From Blepharisma stoltei (taxonomy: Eukaryota > Ciliophora > Heterotrichea > Heterotrichida > Blepharismidae): a stretch of 64,000 nucleotides of DNA. The DNA lies in NCBI GenBank assembly GCA_914767885.1, contig CAJZBQ010000024.1, positions 1 through 64,000 on the forward strand, in the 5' to 3' direction. A program made the translations under genes and the position numbers. The number at the start of each line of letters is the position of its first letter. Within the stretch, counting starts at the first letter, position 1. The notes beneath the pieces are model-generated. The model saw only the letters and a program-made list of their open reading frames with translations. It searched no databases and was not told the origin of the DNA. Shown piece by piece: positions 1 through 12,559 of this stretch.

Positions 1-1711
1 ACACCCTAACACCCTAACACCCTAACACCCTAACACCCTAACACCCTAACACCCTAACACCCTAACACCCTAACACCCTAACACCCTAACACCCTAACAC
101 CCTAACACCCTAACACCCTAACACCCTAACACCCTAACACCCTAACACCCTAACACCCTAACACCCTAACACCCTAACACCCTAACACCCTAACACCCTA
201 ACACCCTAACACCCTAACACCCTAACACCCTAACACCCTACACCCTAACACCCTAACACCCTAACACCCTAACACCCTAACACCCTAACACCCTAACACC
301 CTAACACCCTAACACCCTAACACCCTAACACCCTAACACCCTAACACCCTAACACCCTAACACCCTAACACCCTAACACCCTAACACCCTAACACCCTAA
401 CACCCTAACACCCTAACACCCTAACACCCTAACACCCTAACACCCTAACACCCTAACACCCTAACACCCTAACACCCTAACACCCTAACACCCTAACACC
501 CTAACACCCTAACACCCTAACACCCTAACACCCTAACACCCTAACACCCTAACACCCTAACACCCTAACACCCTAACACCCTAACACCCTAACACCCTAA
601 CACCCTAACACCCTAACACCCTAACACCCTAACACCCTAACACCCTAACACCCTAACACCCTAACACCCTAACACCCTAACACCCTAACACCCTAACACC
701 CTAACACCCTAACACCCTAACACCCTAACACCCTAACACCCTAACACCCTAACACCCTAACACCCTAACACCCTAACACCCTAACACCCTAACACCCTAA
801 CACCCTAACACCCTAACACCCTAACACCCTAACACCCTAACACCCTAACACCCTAACACCCTAACACCCTAACACCCTAACACCCTAACACCCTAACACC
901 CTAACACCCTAACACCCTAACACCCTAACACCCTAACACCCTAACACCCTAACACCCTAACACCCTAACACCCTAACACCCTAACACCCTAACACCCTAA
1001 CACCCTAACACCCTAACACCCTAACACCCTAACACCCTAACACCCTAACACCCTAACACCCTAACACCCTAACACCCTAACACCCTAACACCCTAACACC
1101 CTAACACCCTAACACCCTAACACCCTAACACCCTAACACCCTAACACCCTAACACCCTAACACCCTAACACCCTAACACCCTAACACCCTAACACCCTAA
1201 CACCCTAACACCCTAACACCCTAACACCCTAACACCCTAACACCCTAACACCCTAACACCCTAACACCCTAACACCCTAACACCCTAACACCCTAACACC
1301 CTAACACCCTAACACCCTAACACCCTAACACCCTAACACCCTAACACCCTAACACCCTAACACCCTAACACCCTAACACCCTAACACCCTAACACCCTAA
1401 CACCCTAACACCCTAACACCCTAACACCCTAACACCCTAACACCCTAACACCCTAACACCCTAACACCCTAACACCCTAACACCCTAACACCCTAACACC
1501 CTAACACCCTAACACCCTAACACCCTAACACCCTAACACCCTAACACCCTAACACCCTAACACCCTAACACCCTAACACCCTAACACCCTAACACCCTAA
1601 CACCCTAACACCCTAACACCCTAACACCCTAACACCCTAACACCCTAACACCCTAACACCCTAACACCCTAACACCCTAACACCCTAACACCCTAACACC
1701 CTAACACCCTA
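1..1711. repeat. Telomeric repeat array, C-rich strand (CCCTAACA)n
   Basis: About 213 perfect 8-nt units (CACCCTAA register) run from the first base, with one 7-nt unit lacking an A near 234-240. The array stops abruptly into AT-rich unique sequence. The C-rich strand reads 5' to 3' inward, as at a left chromosome end. This octamer is the known telomere of heterotrichs (Stentor, Blepharisma). At 1.7 kb it is long for a somatic ciliate telomere, which fits a germline chromosome end. Confidence 0.97.
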
Positions 1712-1809
1712 TTTATTAAAAATTAATATTTTCCCAAACTACATGTTTTAAAGATTTTATAAGTAAAAAGCGTAATTTATTTAATTTTCAAATAACCATC
1801 AAACCAACT

Positions 1810-2710
1810 AAGTCTTAGAATTTTTTTCCAATGCTTTAGCTCTTTTTATGCACTCCTTTGATTCATTGTATCTTTTTAGCTTATCTAAAGTATCTCCTGC
1901 ATTTCTTCAATAAAGCGCAGAATTTGGATTTATCTTTACAGCTCAACTGTAATATTTATATTCCTCTTCAAAATTTTTTTCATTTCAAAATATATTTCCC
2001 ATTTCATTTATGCTGCATCACCGTTTGAATCAATTTCAATGACTTTTCTAAAGCACGCTTTAGCATCATCTATTTTACCCAAATATTTCATAGTATATCC
2101 TTTATTTCTGTAATAAAGTGCACACCTGGGATTTATTTCAATTGCTTTACTAAAACATCTCAAAGCTTCTAGATATAGCCCATTCCTTCTTTTAATCTCC
2201 TTGAGAGTCACTGAACCATCTCAACTGGTATCTCTTCTTTATTTAAAATATCAATAAGATTCAATAAAATTTGTGGATTTTTTTAGCCCCTATTTAGAAT
2301 TTCAATATAGGGGAGATTTGCAAAATCGAGGTTGTGGGGGCTTATGACTCTTATTTTTAATAAAAAAGGGGTAAAAAACTATAATTCTTATTATCTTTAT
2401 GAATCTGTCCTAATTCATTGTAAACTGTATCAAAATTTGGGTTAATTTCAATGGCACGGTTAAAACATTGTATAGCATCTGCTATATTGTTTAACCCAAA
2501 AAGAGCGTTTCCTTTATTTCTATAATAAGCTGCATTTTCTGGGTTGAGATTTATAGAGTATTCATAATATTCTAAAGCTTCTCTATATTTTTTATCATTA
2601 TAATAAATATTCCCTATGTCGTTGCACACTGCATCTGCACCCGGATCAATTTCTAGTGCTTTGTATAAACATTCAAAAGCCTCATTTTTTCTTCTTACTT
2701 TTGCAATCTA
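1810..2710 (-). pseudogene. Degenerate TPR-repeat gene next to the telomere
   Basis: Read leftward from about 2702, the translation shows 34-residue TPR units (AFECLYKALEIDPGADAV, ALEYYEYSINLNPENAAY, AIQCFNRAIEINPNF), then after 2357 further units (ALRCFSKAIEINPRCALY, KYYSWAVKINPNSALYW) down to a TAG near 1816. TGA is Trp in the last unit. The blocks are in different frames: there is a one-base-type shift near 2005-2010 and a disruption at 2212-2356. No good start codon is seen; TAG lies just upstream of 2702. It is probably a decayed or partly IES-interrupted member of the TPR family found at 8.5-9.3 and 14.8-16.9 kb. TPR domains mediate protein contacts; no specific role can be given. Confidence 0.6.
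2284..2374. other. Candidate short IES within the subtelomeric TPR gene
   Basis: The segment starts TAGCCCCTATTT and ends AAAAAAGGGGTA, an imperfect inverted repeat flanked by TA. A shorter alternative is 2284-2344, ending GGGGGCTTA. It sits where the TPR reading frame breaks, but removal does not give an unambiguous frame, so the call is tentative. Confidence 0.3.
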
Positions 2711-2760
2711 GCTATTAAAAGATCCTACTTTTACTCCCTCTTCTTTACAATATCTTGAGG

Positions 2761-4739
2761 TTAAAAGAAAATTATTTGAATTTTTTTTCGATGAAAAGAT
2801 CTAATTAGAAAGAAAAATCTATTTTTATTATAAATTTATGGCAATTATTTAATTATAGAATTATTTTTTTATATGAAAAATATATTTTTCAATAAAATTT
2901 GCATTAAAGGGATAAATTTTCCAATGATTTTGCTAACTCTTAAAGGGGAAATTTAGAAGATTAATAACTCTGCAAGCAATTATTTTTTATATAGGTTATT
3001 GGATCTATCGTTAATAATTATTATAATGATATTGCTAGAAATTTATATAATAAATTGATTTTTACTTTAAAATATTTTGGAACCAGAATTTATTATTTAT
3101 TCCATCAAAGTTTCAATTCTAATAAACGAAATCAATTCAGAAAACGTTAATCCTGAATTCTCTCCTGTGCAATTGGAAAATAACCTTAAAGAAATTTCAT
3201 TAGTAAAAATACAATCTTGCTATGAAAGGACTTATGAAATTTTTGTTAAAAATGCAAAAAAACAGTTCTTAATGGAAAATATGAGTTTATTATTATAGAT
3301 CATTCTACCAATATTCCAATTATAATTCAGTTCTAATGTTTAAGAATTTTATTTTTGGTAATTTTACTTCATGTGATAATTTTAATGCAATTTATTTTAA
3401 TGAAAATATTATTATAATATTTGGAGCCTGCGAATATATTTTAGCTACAGAATAATTTTGGCAAGAAAAGCATTATATGAAGCAAGACATGAAAAAAATA
3501 TTTTGCTTGTCATTAAATATGATTTTATTGCATAAGAATCTCCTTCCACGTTTATAAACACCATTAAGTTCTCTCTGAATCTATTTTGACTGGCTATTAT
3601 ATAAGTTAAAAAAAAATTATTTTTTAAAATTTCTAGATATTCTGTATTATTCCAAATAAAACTTATAGAATGTAAAAGGATAAAATTTAGACTACTGAGC
3701 CAAAGCAAAAGTTTTCTATTGAAACAAATTATTATTTGAGTTTGAAGAGTCTATAATTATTCGTGAATATGAATCGGTGCTCTAATCTTCCAATTCAATT
3801 AAAGGTAGAATGCCCGATAAACATCAACTAGTTACTTCAGGCAATCTTTAATTTATTAGAGCCAGGCAATTTTATATTTCCCTTCAAGCGGCGCAATAGA
3901 AAAAATGATACTTATTAGTTAAAAGCTTAGATGCACTGCTCCAGATGGAAGTATTCTAATATTATAACTATCAGAGTTATCCCATATATTTGATTCCTTT
4001 TACCTAACTAAATAATTCTCAATTTGGGAGTCAAATAATGTAAGTCCTATATGGTCTAAAGTTTTTTTGATTTCCATTACTCACTCTTATCTTTTCTTTT
4101 TTCAATTTTAGCATCATAAATTTACAAGTTTTATATTATTCCATTAAGATTATATAAGAACTCCTAATTTTAGAGAACTCCAATTGAGAGAGAGTTAGAA
4201 AAATCATTGAATTAAGCTAGTCCCAATGCCACAAATCAATAGAATTGGCCGTAGCAAAAAAGATAAAGAAAGTGCGGGTAAGAGATTGCACTTGATTGGA
4301 TGCTGTGATATGGCCTCATATTTGAATGCGAAGTTTGAGATAAGCATTCTTGGAAACTAGGGGAGAAATTCTTCTTTGTTTTCAATTATTTATGCATATA
4401 TTTGCTCTAAATAGGATTATTGATTGTATTAGTACAAGTATCAAAAATTTATAGGTGCATCTATAAAATTTTTATCTTTCCTTCTTTTCTTTTATTATCG
4501 CCCCAAATATGAATAATTTTCAATAGTCATATATTGGTATTTATCAATGTCTTTGTATATTAGCAGTTCATTTAATAGATAACGAATTATAATTTTCTTA
4601 GACGCTACCAGTATAACTTGAAAGAAAAATCAATAACTTCACTGCCTTATTAAGAGGCTTAATAGATCTCATTTGATGCTCTTGTGCTATTACCTATATA
4701 GCAGATTTAGATAAAATTTAGCCATTATTGTTATAATTA
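2761..4739. other. AT-rich region without a confident gene
   Basis: About 2 kb of AT-rich sequence. Short open frames exist (3077-3298 +, 3445-3740 -), but none shows a recognisable domain and they carry scattered stops even with TGA as Trp. On the minus strand near 3.9-4.0 kb the peptide IRILPSGAV faintly resembles the LPSG/LPSE segment of the neighbouring kelch genes. I read the stretch as decayed repeat-gene debris. Confidence 0.4.
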
Positions 4740-6499
4740 ATGGAGCTTATGCAATGCTTCGAGCCAGGATGCAAGCATGAGGTTGAATACTCTTGCCCAT
4801 GCACATCTCCTGAAACTCTATCCTGTGAATTGCATGTTTTAAAGCACATGAAGCTCCCTAACGGAGTTCATGCTTGCGACTCAATTTTTTTAGAGCCATG
4901 TCAAGAGACAAAAGAAGAAATTCTTAAGTTTCTTACAAGAAAAAAATCAAAAAATATCAAACAGAGGGGGAAAATCCTAAAATCCTTTAGCAAGCGTTTG
5001 CTTGAATCAGAAACTGAAATTAGAGAACTCTTAAAAAATTTGAATTCAGGCTCGGCTGAGCTAAACAATTATTTTACAAAAATTTCCCAAACTCAAAAAC
5101 TTTTAAAATCAGAGCAAGACCCGATTTTAGGATTATTGAGATTGCAACCTGATGAAGCTGTTGAGAAATTAAAAAAAATTATTTCAACCAATCAAGAATG
5201 TTCCAAAAGTGCAAACCTATTTTGTGCTCTCAGTGAAAAAATTGAAAAAATGATTAAGTGCTTTATCGAAGACAAATTTGAAGCTTATTTAGATAAAAGA
5301 TTGTCTAATATAGAAAACACTCTTCAAGATCACAATAAAGCTATTAAATCAGTCAACGAAGAGAATAAAAAGATCATTGACTCAACTAATGATCAGATAG
5401 CAAACATCAAAGACACTATTTCTAAACTAATAAATGAGAATATAAAAAGTGAGAGAGAAATAAGAGACTGGAAAGAAAAAATAATACCTAAAGCAAAAAT
5501 TGAAATAGACCCGCTTAATTCTCAAATAATTAAGACTTCTCCAGATTTGATCAAAAATAATGAAGCAGAAAAAGCCCAAAAACCTTTGAAGAGCTAAGAG
5601 AGAAGAGATCTGAAATTTTAAATAGACTAAATGACCCAGAATTAGAGCAAGACTTTAGGAGAGCCTGCTCAAAGTACAGTAGATATATATATACTGATGA
5701 TCCAACTTTCCAGCAAGCTTTTCAAGATTATACTAATGCCTATCGCCAAAAAGCATCTCTTTATACAATTATAAATAAAAACAACAAAACTAATTTGATT
5801 ATTTATGATACAGAAAATGATAGTAAGGAAGTCAGGATAGTAGAGACTTCTGAACCACTTAATACTGGCACTTGTATCGCTCAGCTTCCTAATGGTAATC
5901 TATTTTGCTTTGGTAATAGCCCACCTTCTGGAGTTTCATTGATAATTGATGAGAATTATAGAGTTCGGGAGCTTCCATCTGAAACTCCTTGCAAACACTC
6001 ATCAGCTATCTATTTCAATAATAGTATTTATTGCTTTGGAGGATGAAATAATGATGTTTTAACTCTATCAGAGAGATTTGATTTAAATGAAAATCGATGA
6101 ATTAAATTAAAGCCATTGCCACAAGCTGATTTCTGTTGTAATAGTGTAATATTTAACGGGAATATTGTGATTTCTGGGCAGGATAATAAAAATCTTTTGA
6201 GGTATTCAATTGGTAGCAACACTTTCGCAACAATTCCTTATGATTTTCAAGCTAATAATGGCAAGATTCTTATAAGTGCAGAGAGACTTTATTTAATTGA
6301 ATGTGATAATGGATCAATCTATGAAAGCGAATTGTTAAATGACACTGCCTGGCGACGAATTGGAGACTCAATAATAAATGATTTTATGCAAGTTTATTTG
6401 TCATATAATAAAGGAGGAATTAACATTGCACACCATTGGAATAAGATTAGATATTTCAAGTTTAACTTAGAGGCAAAAATATTAATTAAGCTGGATTAA
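4740..6499 (+). CDS. B-box-like zinc finger, coiled-coil and kelch-type repeat protein (one frameshift)
   Basis: ATG at 4740 opens a Cys/His-rich N-terminus (C-x4-C-K-H, then CPC, C-x2-H, H; B-box-like), then about 200 residues of coiled coil, then kelch-like blades (NGNLFCFG, NSIYCFGGWNNDV, NGNIVISG) ending at TAA 6497-6499. TGA encodes Trp at about 6043 and 6097, both at expected blade positions. The frame shifts by +1 between 5570 and 5597 (homopolymer run), where the paralogue at 6.8 kb aligns through without a break. That is either an assembly indel or a real inactivating mutation. Kelch propellers bind partner proteins; a B-box plus coiled coil suggests a scaffold. Specific role unknown. 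Confidence 0.7.
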
Positions 6500-6636
6500 A
6501 GTAATTTGCTACATAAATGGGCCTCATTTTATAATCTTTGCTATTAAGCTAAAATCCTCCTGCTCAGGGCTGAAATAGATCCGTTAAATCCTTCTAGCCA
6601 TAATTTCTCTACCTAATTAATTAAAGGTTTTACGGC

Positions 6637-9316
6637 CTCAAGAAGCTAATGAGAAAGTGAAATTGATGACCATAGCCAGCAGAGATTGATGTAACGGTGA
6701 GGAGCTGTTTTATATATTCAATCAAAAGTTAGAGAGTATAAATAGATCCTTCTTTACAGAAATATGTGGGGCATATAAAACAAATATGCAAAATACTCCT
6801 GAAATGTATAATAAAGCTAGTAAGCCCACAAGCATAGAGTCAGCAAACGTTAAGAATTCGATTTCCTTGATAATAAATGAGAACAGAGAGAGTTTAAAAG
6901 AGCCTGAAAATGCAAAAAAACCAATAAAAAAAAGCCCAGGAAAGGAGAAAAGCTTGCTTAATTCTCAAATAAGCACCCCTACTAATGATCTCAACAATAA
7001 ACCAAAGGAAACAGAAAGCGCTTTAAACCTTATAGACACCTTAAGAAATAAAAGAGCTGAGATTTTGAGTAGAGCAAACAATCCAGAATTAGAGATAGAT
7101 TTCAGAGCAACTTGCTCAGCAATTCAGGTCGATTCTACTCTTTATGATCCACCACTAATGCAAGCTTACCAAGCTTATATTAATGCTCATCAGCAAAAGA
7201 CATGTCTTTATACTATTACAGAAAATGTTGATAACAACAGAAATAACTTAATTATTTATAACACTGAAACTGAAACAGAAGAAGCCGAATTCTTGGAGCT
7301 TCCAGAATCAGTAGACTGAGGCACTTGCATAGCTCAAATTCCAAATGGCAAGCTATTCTGTTTTGGTAAAGCTAATCCAGTTTCTGGAATTACAGTTCTA
7401 ATTGATATGAATGGTGGAATCGAAGTGCTGCCATCTGGAACAGAAAAATCGTCTTTATTTTTAAAAATTAAGTACTCTCTCTTCCTTTAAATATCCATAA
7501 AATGGTTTTACTCTCATTTAAATTTCAACTCTAACGAACTCAATCTAACACTTCTTAAAAGAAATCAATAAGAAATAGCCTCCATCTGGAACTCCTTGCT
7601 ATTGATCATCATGTATGCTGGTTTTAAAGAATGATTATTGCATATATATAATTTTTTGAAGCTGCATATTGATGATATAAATGATATGGTATGTGACCAA
7701 ACTGCAGCTCATCTTCCGAGTATTGGCATTTTAAGAGAGGAAGCTGCACAGCAGGAGAGTGTATAAAAGATCCAATAATCTATATAACCCATTCCATCTT
7801 TTCTCAAGCCCAACAGAAAAATATAATCCATCTCCCGCTTTCATCTCCCAAAAGTTAAATTCTGTCAGAGACTGCAATAAAGCATCAAGGGCCTTATATC
7901 TATTTCAACAGCTGCGTCTATTGCTTTGGAGGATTAAATGATTATGATTATTTAAATCTATCTAGTAGATTTGATTTTGATCGAAATCGCTGAATCCAAT
8001 TAGCTCCAATGCCACAAGCTGATTACTGCTGCAATACTATAATATTTAATCGAAATATTTTGATTTCTGGATGGAAAAATAGAAAACTTCTGTTATACTC
8101 AATTGATATTGACTCTTTCTCGACAATTCCTTATAAGTTTGAAAAGGAGAATAGAAAGATCCTGATAAATGCAGAGAGACTATATTTGATTGAATGCCGT
8201 GGATCAATCTATGAAAGCGAAATTGGAAGTTACTCGAATTGGAGACGAATTAGAAAATCAGCAATCTCTTATGATCCTGGTCAAGTTTATTGCTCATATA
8301 ATAAAGCAGGAATATGCATCTCAACTATTTATGGATCGTTTAGAGAATATTATTATTTTAATTTAAATCAAAAAATCATTATTGAAGTTGCTTACTATAA
8401 TGAGCATGTCTCACTTAGAAGAGTAGGTAAAAAGATTGAAGTAAAAAAATGAAATAACCAGAATTTTAAGCTCGATCCTTATTATCAAGACGAATGAAAT
8501 CTAAAAGATGTTGCTCTAAGAGTTTTAGGAGAAAATCTAGAAATAATCGAACGCTTAGACGAAAAAATCAAACTCAATCCAAGCAAGATTAAATATTACG
8601 ATAAAAAAGGCAGCGCTTTTTATAGATTAGGAAGATATCTAGAAGCAATCAAATGCTATGACAAAGCGATCAAGCTCAATCCATACAACGCTGGCTTTTA
8701 CAATGATAAAGGCAAAGCTTTTAACAGTTTAGGAAGATATCTAGAAGCACTCGAATGCTATGACGAAGCAATCAAACTTATTCCAAACAGCGCTGGCTTT
8801 TACAATGATAAAGGCAACTCTTTTTATAGTTTAGGAAGATATCTAGAAGCACTCGAATGTTATGATGAAGCAATCAAACTCAATCCAAACGATGATGATT
8901 TTTACTGGAAGAAAGGATATGCTTTAAATAAATTAGGAAGATATCCAGAAGCAGTAGAAAGCTATGATGAAGCAATCAAATTAAATCCAAATAATGTCAA
9001 ATTTTATAATCGTAAAGGCAATACTCTTTATGCTTTAGAGAGATACCAAGAAGCAAAGCAATGTTATGATAAGGCACTCAAACTTGAACCCAATAATCCT
9101 TTACATTTCTGCAACCGAGCTAGAGTATTTAATAATCTCAGACAAGAAGATGCAGCTTTGCAGGACTTTAATAAGGCTTATAATTTGATGCAAGAAAATC
9201 AATTAAGTGATGCTTTCACTGAGGATGAATGGAAATTTTCTCAAAAAGATATCAATTTTATTAATGACGTATTAGGCCGAGACCGTATTGAGCTGTTCCA
9301 AAAATTGCAGATTTAG
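6637..9316 (+). pseudogene. Tandem partial copy of the kelch gene extending into a TPR domain
   Basis: From about 6637 the translation aligns with the coiled coil of the upstream gene (EANEKVKLM against DEAVEKLKK). The zinc-finger part is missing and TAA lies just upstream, so the 5' end looks truncated. Kelch blades follow (NGKLFCFG; then SCVYCFGGLNDYD, NRNILISG) with TGA as Trp. The frame is broken between about 7440 and 7865 by an insertion carrying partial duplications of the flanks. From about 8450 to TAG 9314-9316 the same frame runs through TGA-Trp codons into at least six TPR units ([17 protein letters not shown] type). The kelch-to-TPR junction is uninterrupted. It may be a pseudogene or a gene needing germline DNA removal at 7440-7865. 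Confidence 0.6.
7440..7865. other. Disruptive insertion in the kelch-TPR gene
   Basis: The kelch frame stops making sense after LPSGTE at about 7445 and resumes at SETAIKHQ, about 7865. Inside, CCATCTGGAAC (7432-7442) recurs at 7582-7592, followed by a second copy of the blade start PSGTPC. Sequence near 7477 (ACTCTCTCTTCCTTTAAAT) resembles a worn family C end, and TTTTAAGAGAGGAAG near 7731 its partner. The exact excision ends are not clear. Confidence 0.35.
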
Positions 9317-9408
9317 AATATAATTTGTTTGTAATAAGCTGTCATTATAATAATTATATACTCCACTCTCTCCTTTAAATTGATACTAAGAAATTAAGAA
9401 TTATTAAA

Positions 9409-10950
9409 GTGGCTGCGAAGCCTCTTCTTCTTATTATTTTTTTGAACTTACACGAAATTTCATGTTTTTGCAAAGGATTGCTCACAAGCTATACCAAAGA
9501 TATAAATTCCAGAATACATGATCTCAGCCTCCGTGATGAGCTCTACAGGAATAACCACCTTTATGTAAGAAAGCGTATCTCGATTTTAGAATTTATTTGT
9601 GACATTTTTCAAGATATTGTTTTTCAAATCCTTATAATTACTGTGATTAATTCCCTCGTAATCAGGATCATTGAATACCTTACCTCTGGCTAGATTGAAT
9701 GATCAGCAATATTGATCTTGTTTTTTTTTGTTGTGTGTGCAACTGCTACAAATGACTATGTAAAAGAATATCAGGTTATCAATCCGGGCATAGAGACAAA
9801 TTTTATCACGTAATTCCAACTTGTAATGAGATCAAAATGGAAATACCTGTAAAGGCTATTTTAACAGGTAATTTGATTTATGTTTAGTTTGGAAAGGTCT
9901 TTTATGTAAATGGGATATTGATTAGAGGAAATATGCTGAGTGTAGATGAAAGTTCAATATCTTGAAAAAGCAAGCAAAAAATCAAACACGTTGTAAGGTC
10001 TAGTGATACAGACACTGAACCATTTTTGATTTCAATGGCCAAAATAAACCAAGGAAATAAAGTCTTGCTAGTTTATACAGTTGAAAATATTCAGTGCTAG
10101 AAAAAAATATAAACATGATGAATTAAGGTGATGAAGAAGCAGAATCTATTTTACAGGAAAACTTGGAGAAATGGCGTTTAATATTAGAATGTTTGGTTAT
10201 ATTGCTGTGACTTTGCTGTTACTTGTGCTGATTGCCTATTTGTCGCATGATGCAATTAAACCAGAGCAATGGGGAGCTAGTGAATGGTAAGGCCTTGTGT
10301 CATCAATTATCCTTGATATCACGGTCTTGGTCGTATCTATCCCAGAAGGTCTTCCTTTCACTCCTACACTTGCAATTGCGTACGCTATTCTTCATATGAA
10401 GAAAGATAATATCACTGTAAGGTTCCTAAGAGGCTACGAAATATTGAACATTTACACAAATATTTAGTTTAACAAACCTGACAGTCTGATTCAGAATAAA
10501 ATGATAGTCACCAGTGCTATGTTTTATAACCAGATTTTCAACAATATTGAAAGTGACAAGCTCACAAATTAATACTAAAAAATAATAGCTATGTTTGTTT
10601 CCAGAATTATTAACCTTTTATTATAACTAAAAATAATGAGAAAAGAGAGCATTTCAGCTGCAGGAGTAATTACACCTTATAATGATTAAACTTAGCTTAT
10701 TACATATACAGAGTTATAAAGCAGCAGAAACTTTAATGAAATTTTTATTTTAAAAGCAAATTAATGATTACTGTTTATAAAATTGTTAGTAGCGTTAGAG
10801 TTTGTACGAAAGGATTTTGATATGTTATATCGGACTTAGATGTTTTTTTGAAACTTTTGCGAATCAGAAAGAAATCCTTACCTTTAAAAAGAAGCTGAAC
10901 TTAGAAAAGCGATAAGGAACTTTTCAAATGATAGCTTAAGAGTTTTAAAG
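9409..10950 (+). pseudogene. Decayed plasma-membrane-type Ca2+-ATPase (P-type IIB)
   Basis: Scattered frames reproduce the order of a PMCA-type pump: N-terminal SLRDELYRNN and ILEFICDIFQDIVFQILI (M1), GWIEWSAILILFFFVVCATA (M2), the actuator region (PVKAILTGNLIYV, GILIRGNMLSVDESSIS), M3-M4 with PEGLPF, MKKDNITVRFL, and a late FSNDSLRVLKY block. Key sites are gone: the actuator TGES position reads SWKS, and the phosphorylated Asp of DKTGTLT is replaced in NKPDSLIQNKM. In-frame TAA/TAG and several frame changes are present. It therefore cannot encode a working Ca2+ pump. The palindromic element at 10951 follows directly. Confidence 0.8.
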
Positions 10951-11171
10951 TATATACTGATTGTCCGATGATTGCACTCAATGCGCCATCATCGGGCAAT
11001 GCTTTCTAAGGGTTCACACTTGATGCTTGGAACCATTTTTGACGTGTGAAATTGAGGATTTCTTCACGTGTTAAAAAGGGTTCCACACGTTGAACAATTT
11101 TCCAGTGTGGACCCTGAAAAGACGTTGCCCGATAATGGCGCATTGAGTGCCATTATCTGGCAATTTGTATA
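10951..11171. mobile_element. Family D palindromic element, degenerate copy
   Basis: The ends TATACTGATTGTCCGATGAT and the inverted ATAATGGCGC...GGCAATTTGTATA match the better-preserved copies at 37983 and 44918. Internal inverted arms (ACACTTGATGC, TTCACACGTTG) survive with mismatches. It lies immediately after the Ca2+-ATPase relic and is the oldest-looking of the three copies. Confidence 0.7.
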
Positions 11172-11262
11172 TCTCATAATGCTATAAACCAGTTGCTACT
11201 AGGAGTTGACAGAACAAATTCTAAAGTTGTTCAAAAAAAATGTTGAAATGTATTCGTTTTCT

Positions 11263-11638
11263 TACTCCCACTCCTCCGTGAGTGAACAAAACCATTAGAA
11301 AAAGCTCTATTTATTGATCTAAGACCCACCTTACGTGATTGAAACAAAAATTTTTCTAATTAAAAATTTTTTTATGAAACAAATTTTTTATATATAAGTG
11401 ATATTTAGTATAATGAAATCTAAAGCTGATTCTGTTTAATTTTATACAAATTGAAATTGCAAACATAAATTTAATAAATTAAAATAATATTTGTTTTTAA
11501 ATTTTTTCATATTACGATTTTTAGAATTTTAAATTTAAATTTATCTATAAAATTTATATATAATTTAAAAAAAAATAGCACCTTTCAGTATGCTAAAAAA
11601 ATTTGTTTTAAACCATGGAGGGAGAGTAAGCTGTTTTA
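11263..11638 (+). mobile_element. Family A inverted-repeat element, worn full-length copy
   Basis: The left end TTACTCCCACTCCTCCGTGA, the internal AAACCATTAG and AAATCTAAAGCTGATTCTG blocks and a right end GGAGGGAGAGTAA follow the family A consensus seen at 31477-31856. Terminal motifs are partly eroded. It lies between genes. Confidence 0.7.
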
Positions 11639-11869
11639 ATAAAAACACAGAAAACTCTTAAATAGTTGGCAATTGATTGTAGAATAATTAGCTCCTCTTT
11701 TTACTATATTTTTATAACGTTACGTAAACAAAGATTTTTGCTTCTAAAACCACTATCTGGTTATTTTTTTCCTAATACCATAGTTATTTTCAATGCAAAA
11801 TTTTGATTTTAAATTCTGTATAATAATAGTATCAATTTATTCAGAAATTTCTTATAAAAATTGACAGGT

Positions 11870-12127
11870 GACGAATAAAAAGATAAAGCTGATCTGCTCA
11901 CATGTTTATAAAGTTACTAAAGAGATATTTAATATATAAAAATCTAGAATTCTCTATACTTTTTAAAACTACTTTTTAAAAATATAAATTTTATCAATTA
12001 AATTAATATTTGTTTTCTAATTTTTTGGAATAAAATTTTTTTTTCTAAAATTTATATGTAAAAACAATTTAACTTCTTTCCACAACTAAAAGACTTTTTT
12101 TTTTCATACTAATTGGAGGTAGTAAAG
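11870..12127 (+). mobile_element. Family A element, heavily degraded copy
   Basis: The internal block AATATAAATTTTATCAATTA followed by TTAATATTTGTTTTCTAATT matches the family A core, and TTGGAGGTAGTAA near 12114 resembles its right end. The left end is not recognisable. Confidence 0.5.
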
Positions 12128-12425
12128 AGATTTTTTATCTAATTCAGAATGAATCAACAGAATTACCTATCTATATTTACTTTTTATTTAGCCATGAACA
12201 TGGCGTATTTGGACTTAAGTAGCGAAGACTCTTGGGACGAATATTGCACAGATAGTGGCGATTTTGAAGAATTTTACGAGGAATTTTATGAAGCTAAAGA
12301 AGAAGAATTCGATGATGAAGACATGGATGAGATGGATGAAATGAAAGAATGGGAAATGGATATGGAGATGCTAGGAAAGCTAGGAAAGCTAGGCTTCAGT
12401 AGGGAAGTTGCTGGGAAAGCCTGGA

Positions 12426-12491
12426 GCATGTGTGGCGGCAATGTGGAGCATGTGTGGCGGCAATGTGGAGCATGTGTGGCGGCAATGTGGA
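12426..12491. repeat. 22-bp unit repeated three times inside the UBA domain
   Basis: The unit begins GCATGTGTGGCGGCAATG and is repeated exactly at 12426, 12448 and 12470. Since 22 is not a multiple of 3, copy number sets the reading frame; one copy (or four) joins the two halves of the UBA domain. Confidence 0.95.
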
Positions 12492-12559
12492 GCATGCTCT
12501 AAGACTTTTGCTAACAGAAAGAGACAAGCAAGAGGGGGCAGAAATTGCGGCAAAAATCA

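Noticed and set aside
3445-3708. Minus-strand 87-codon open frame
   Set aside because: AT-rich with hydrophobic bias, ends at stops on both sides and has no recognisable domain or paralogue in the window.
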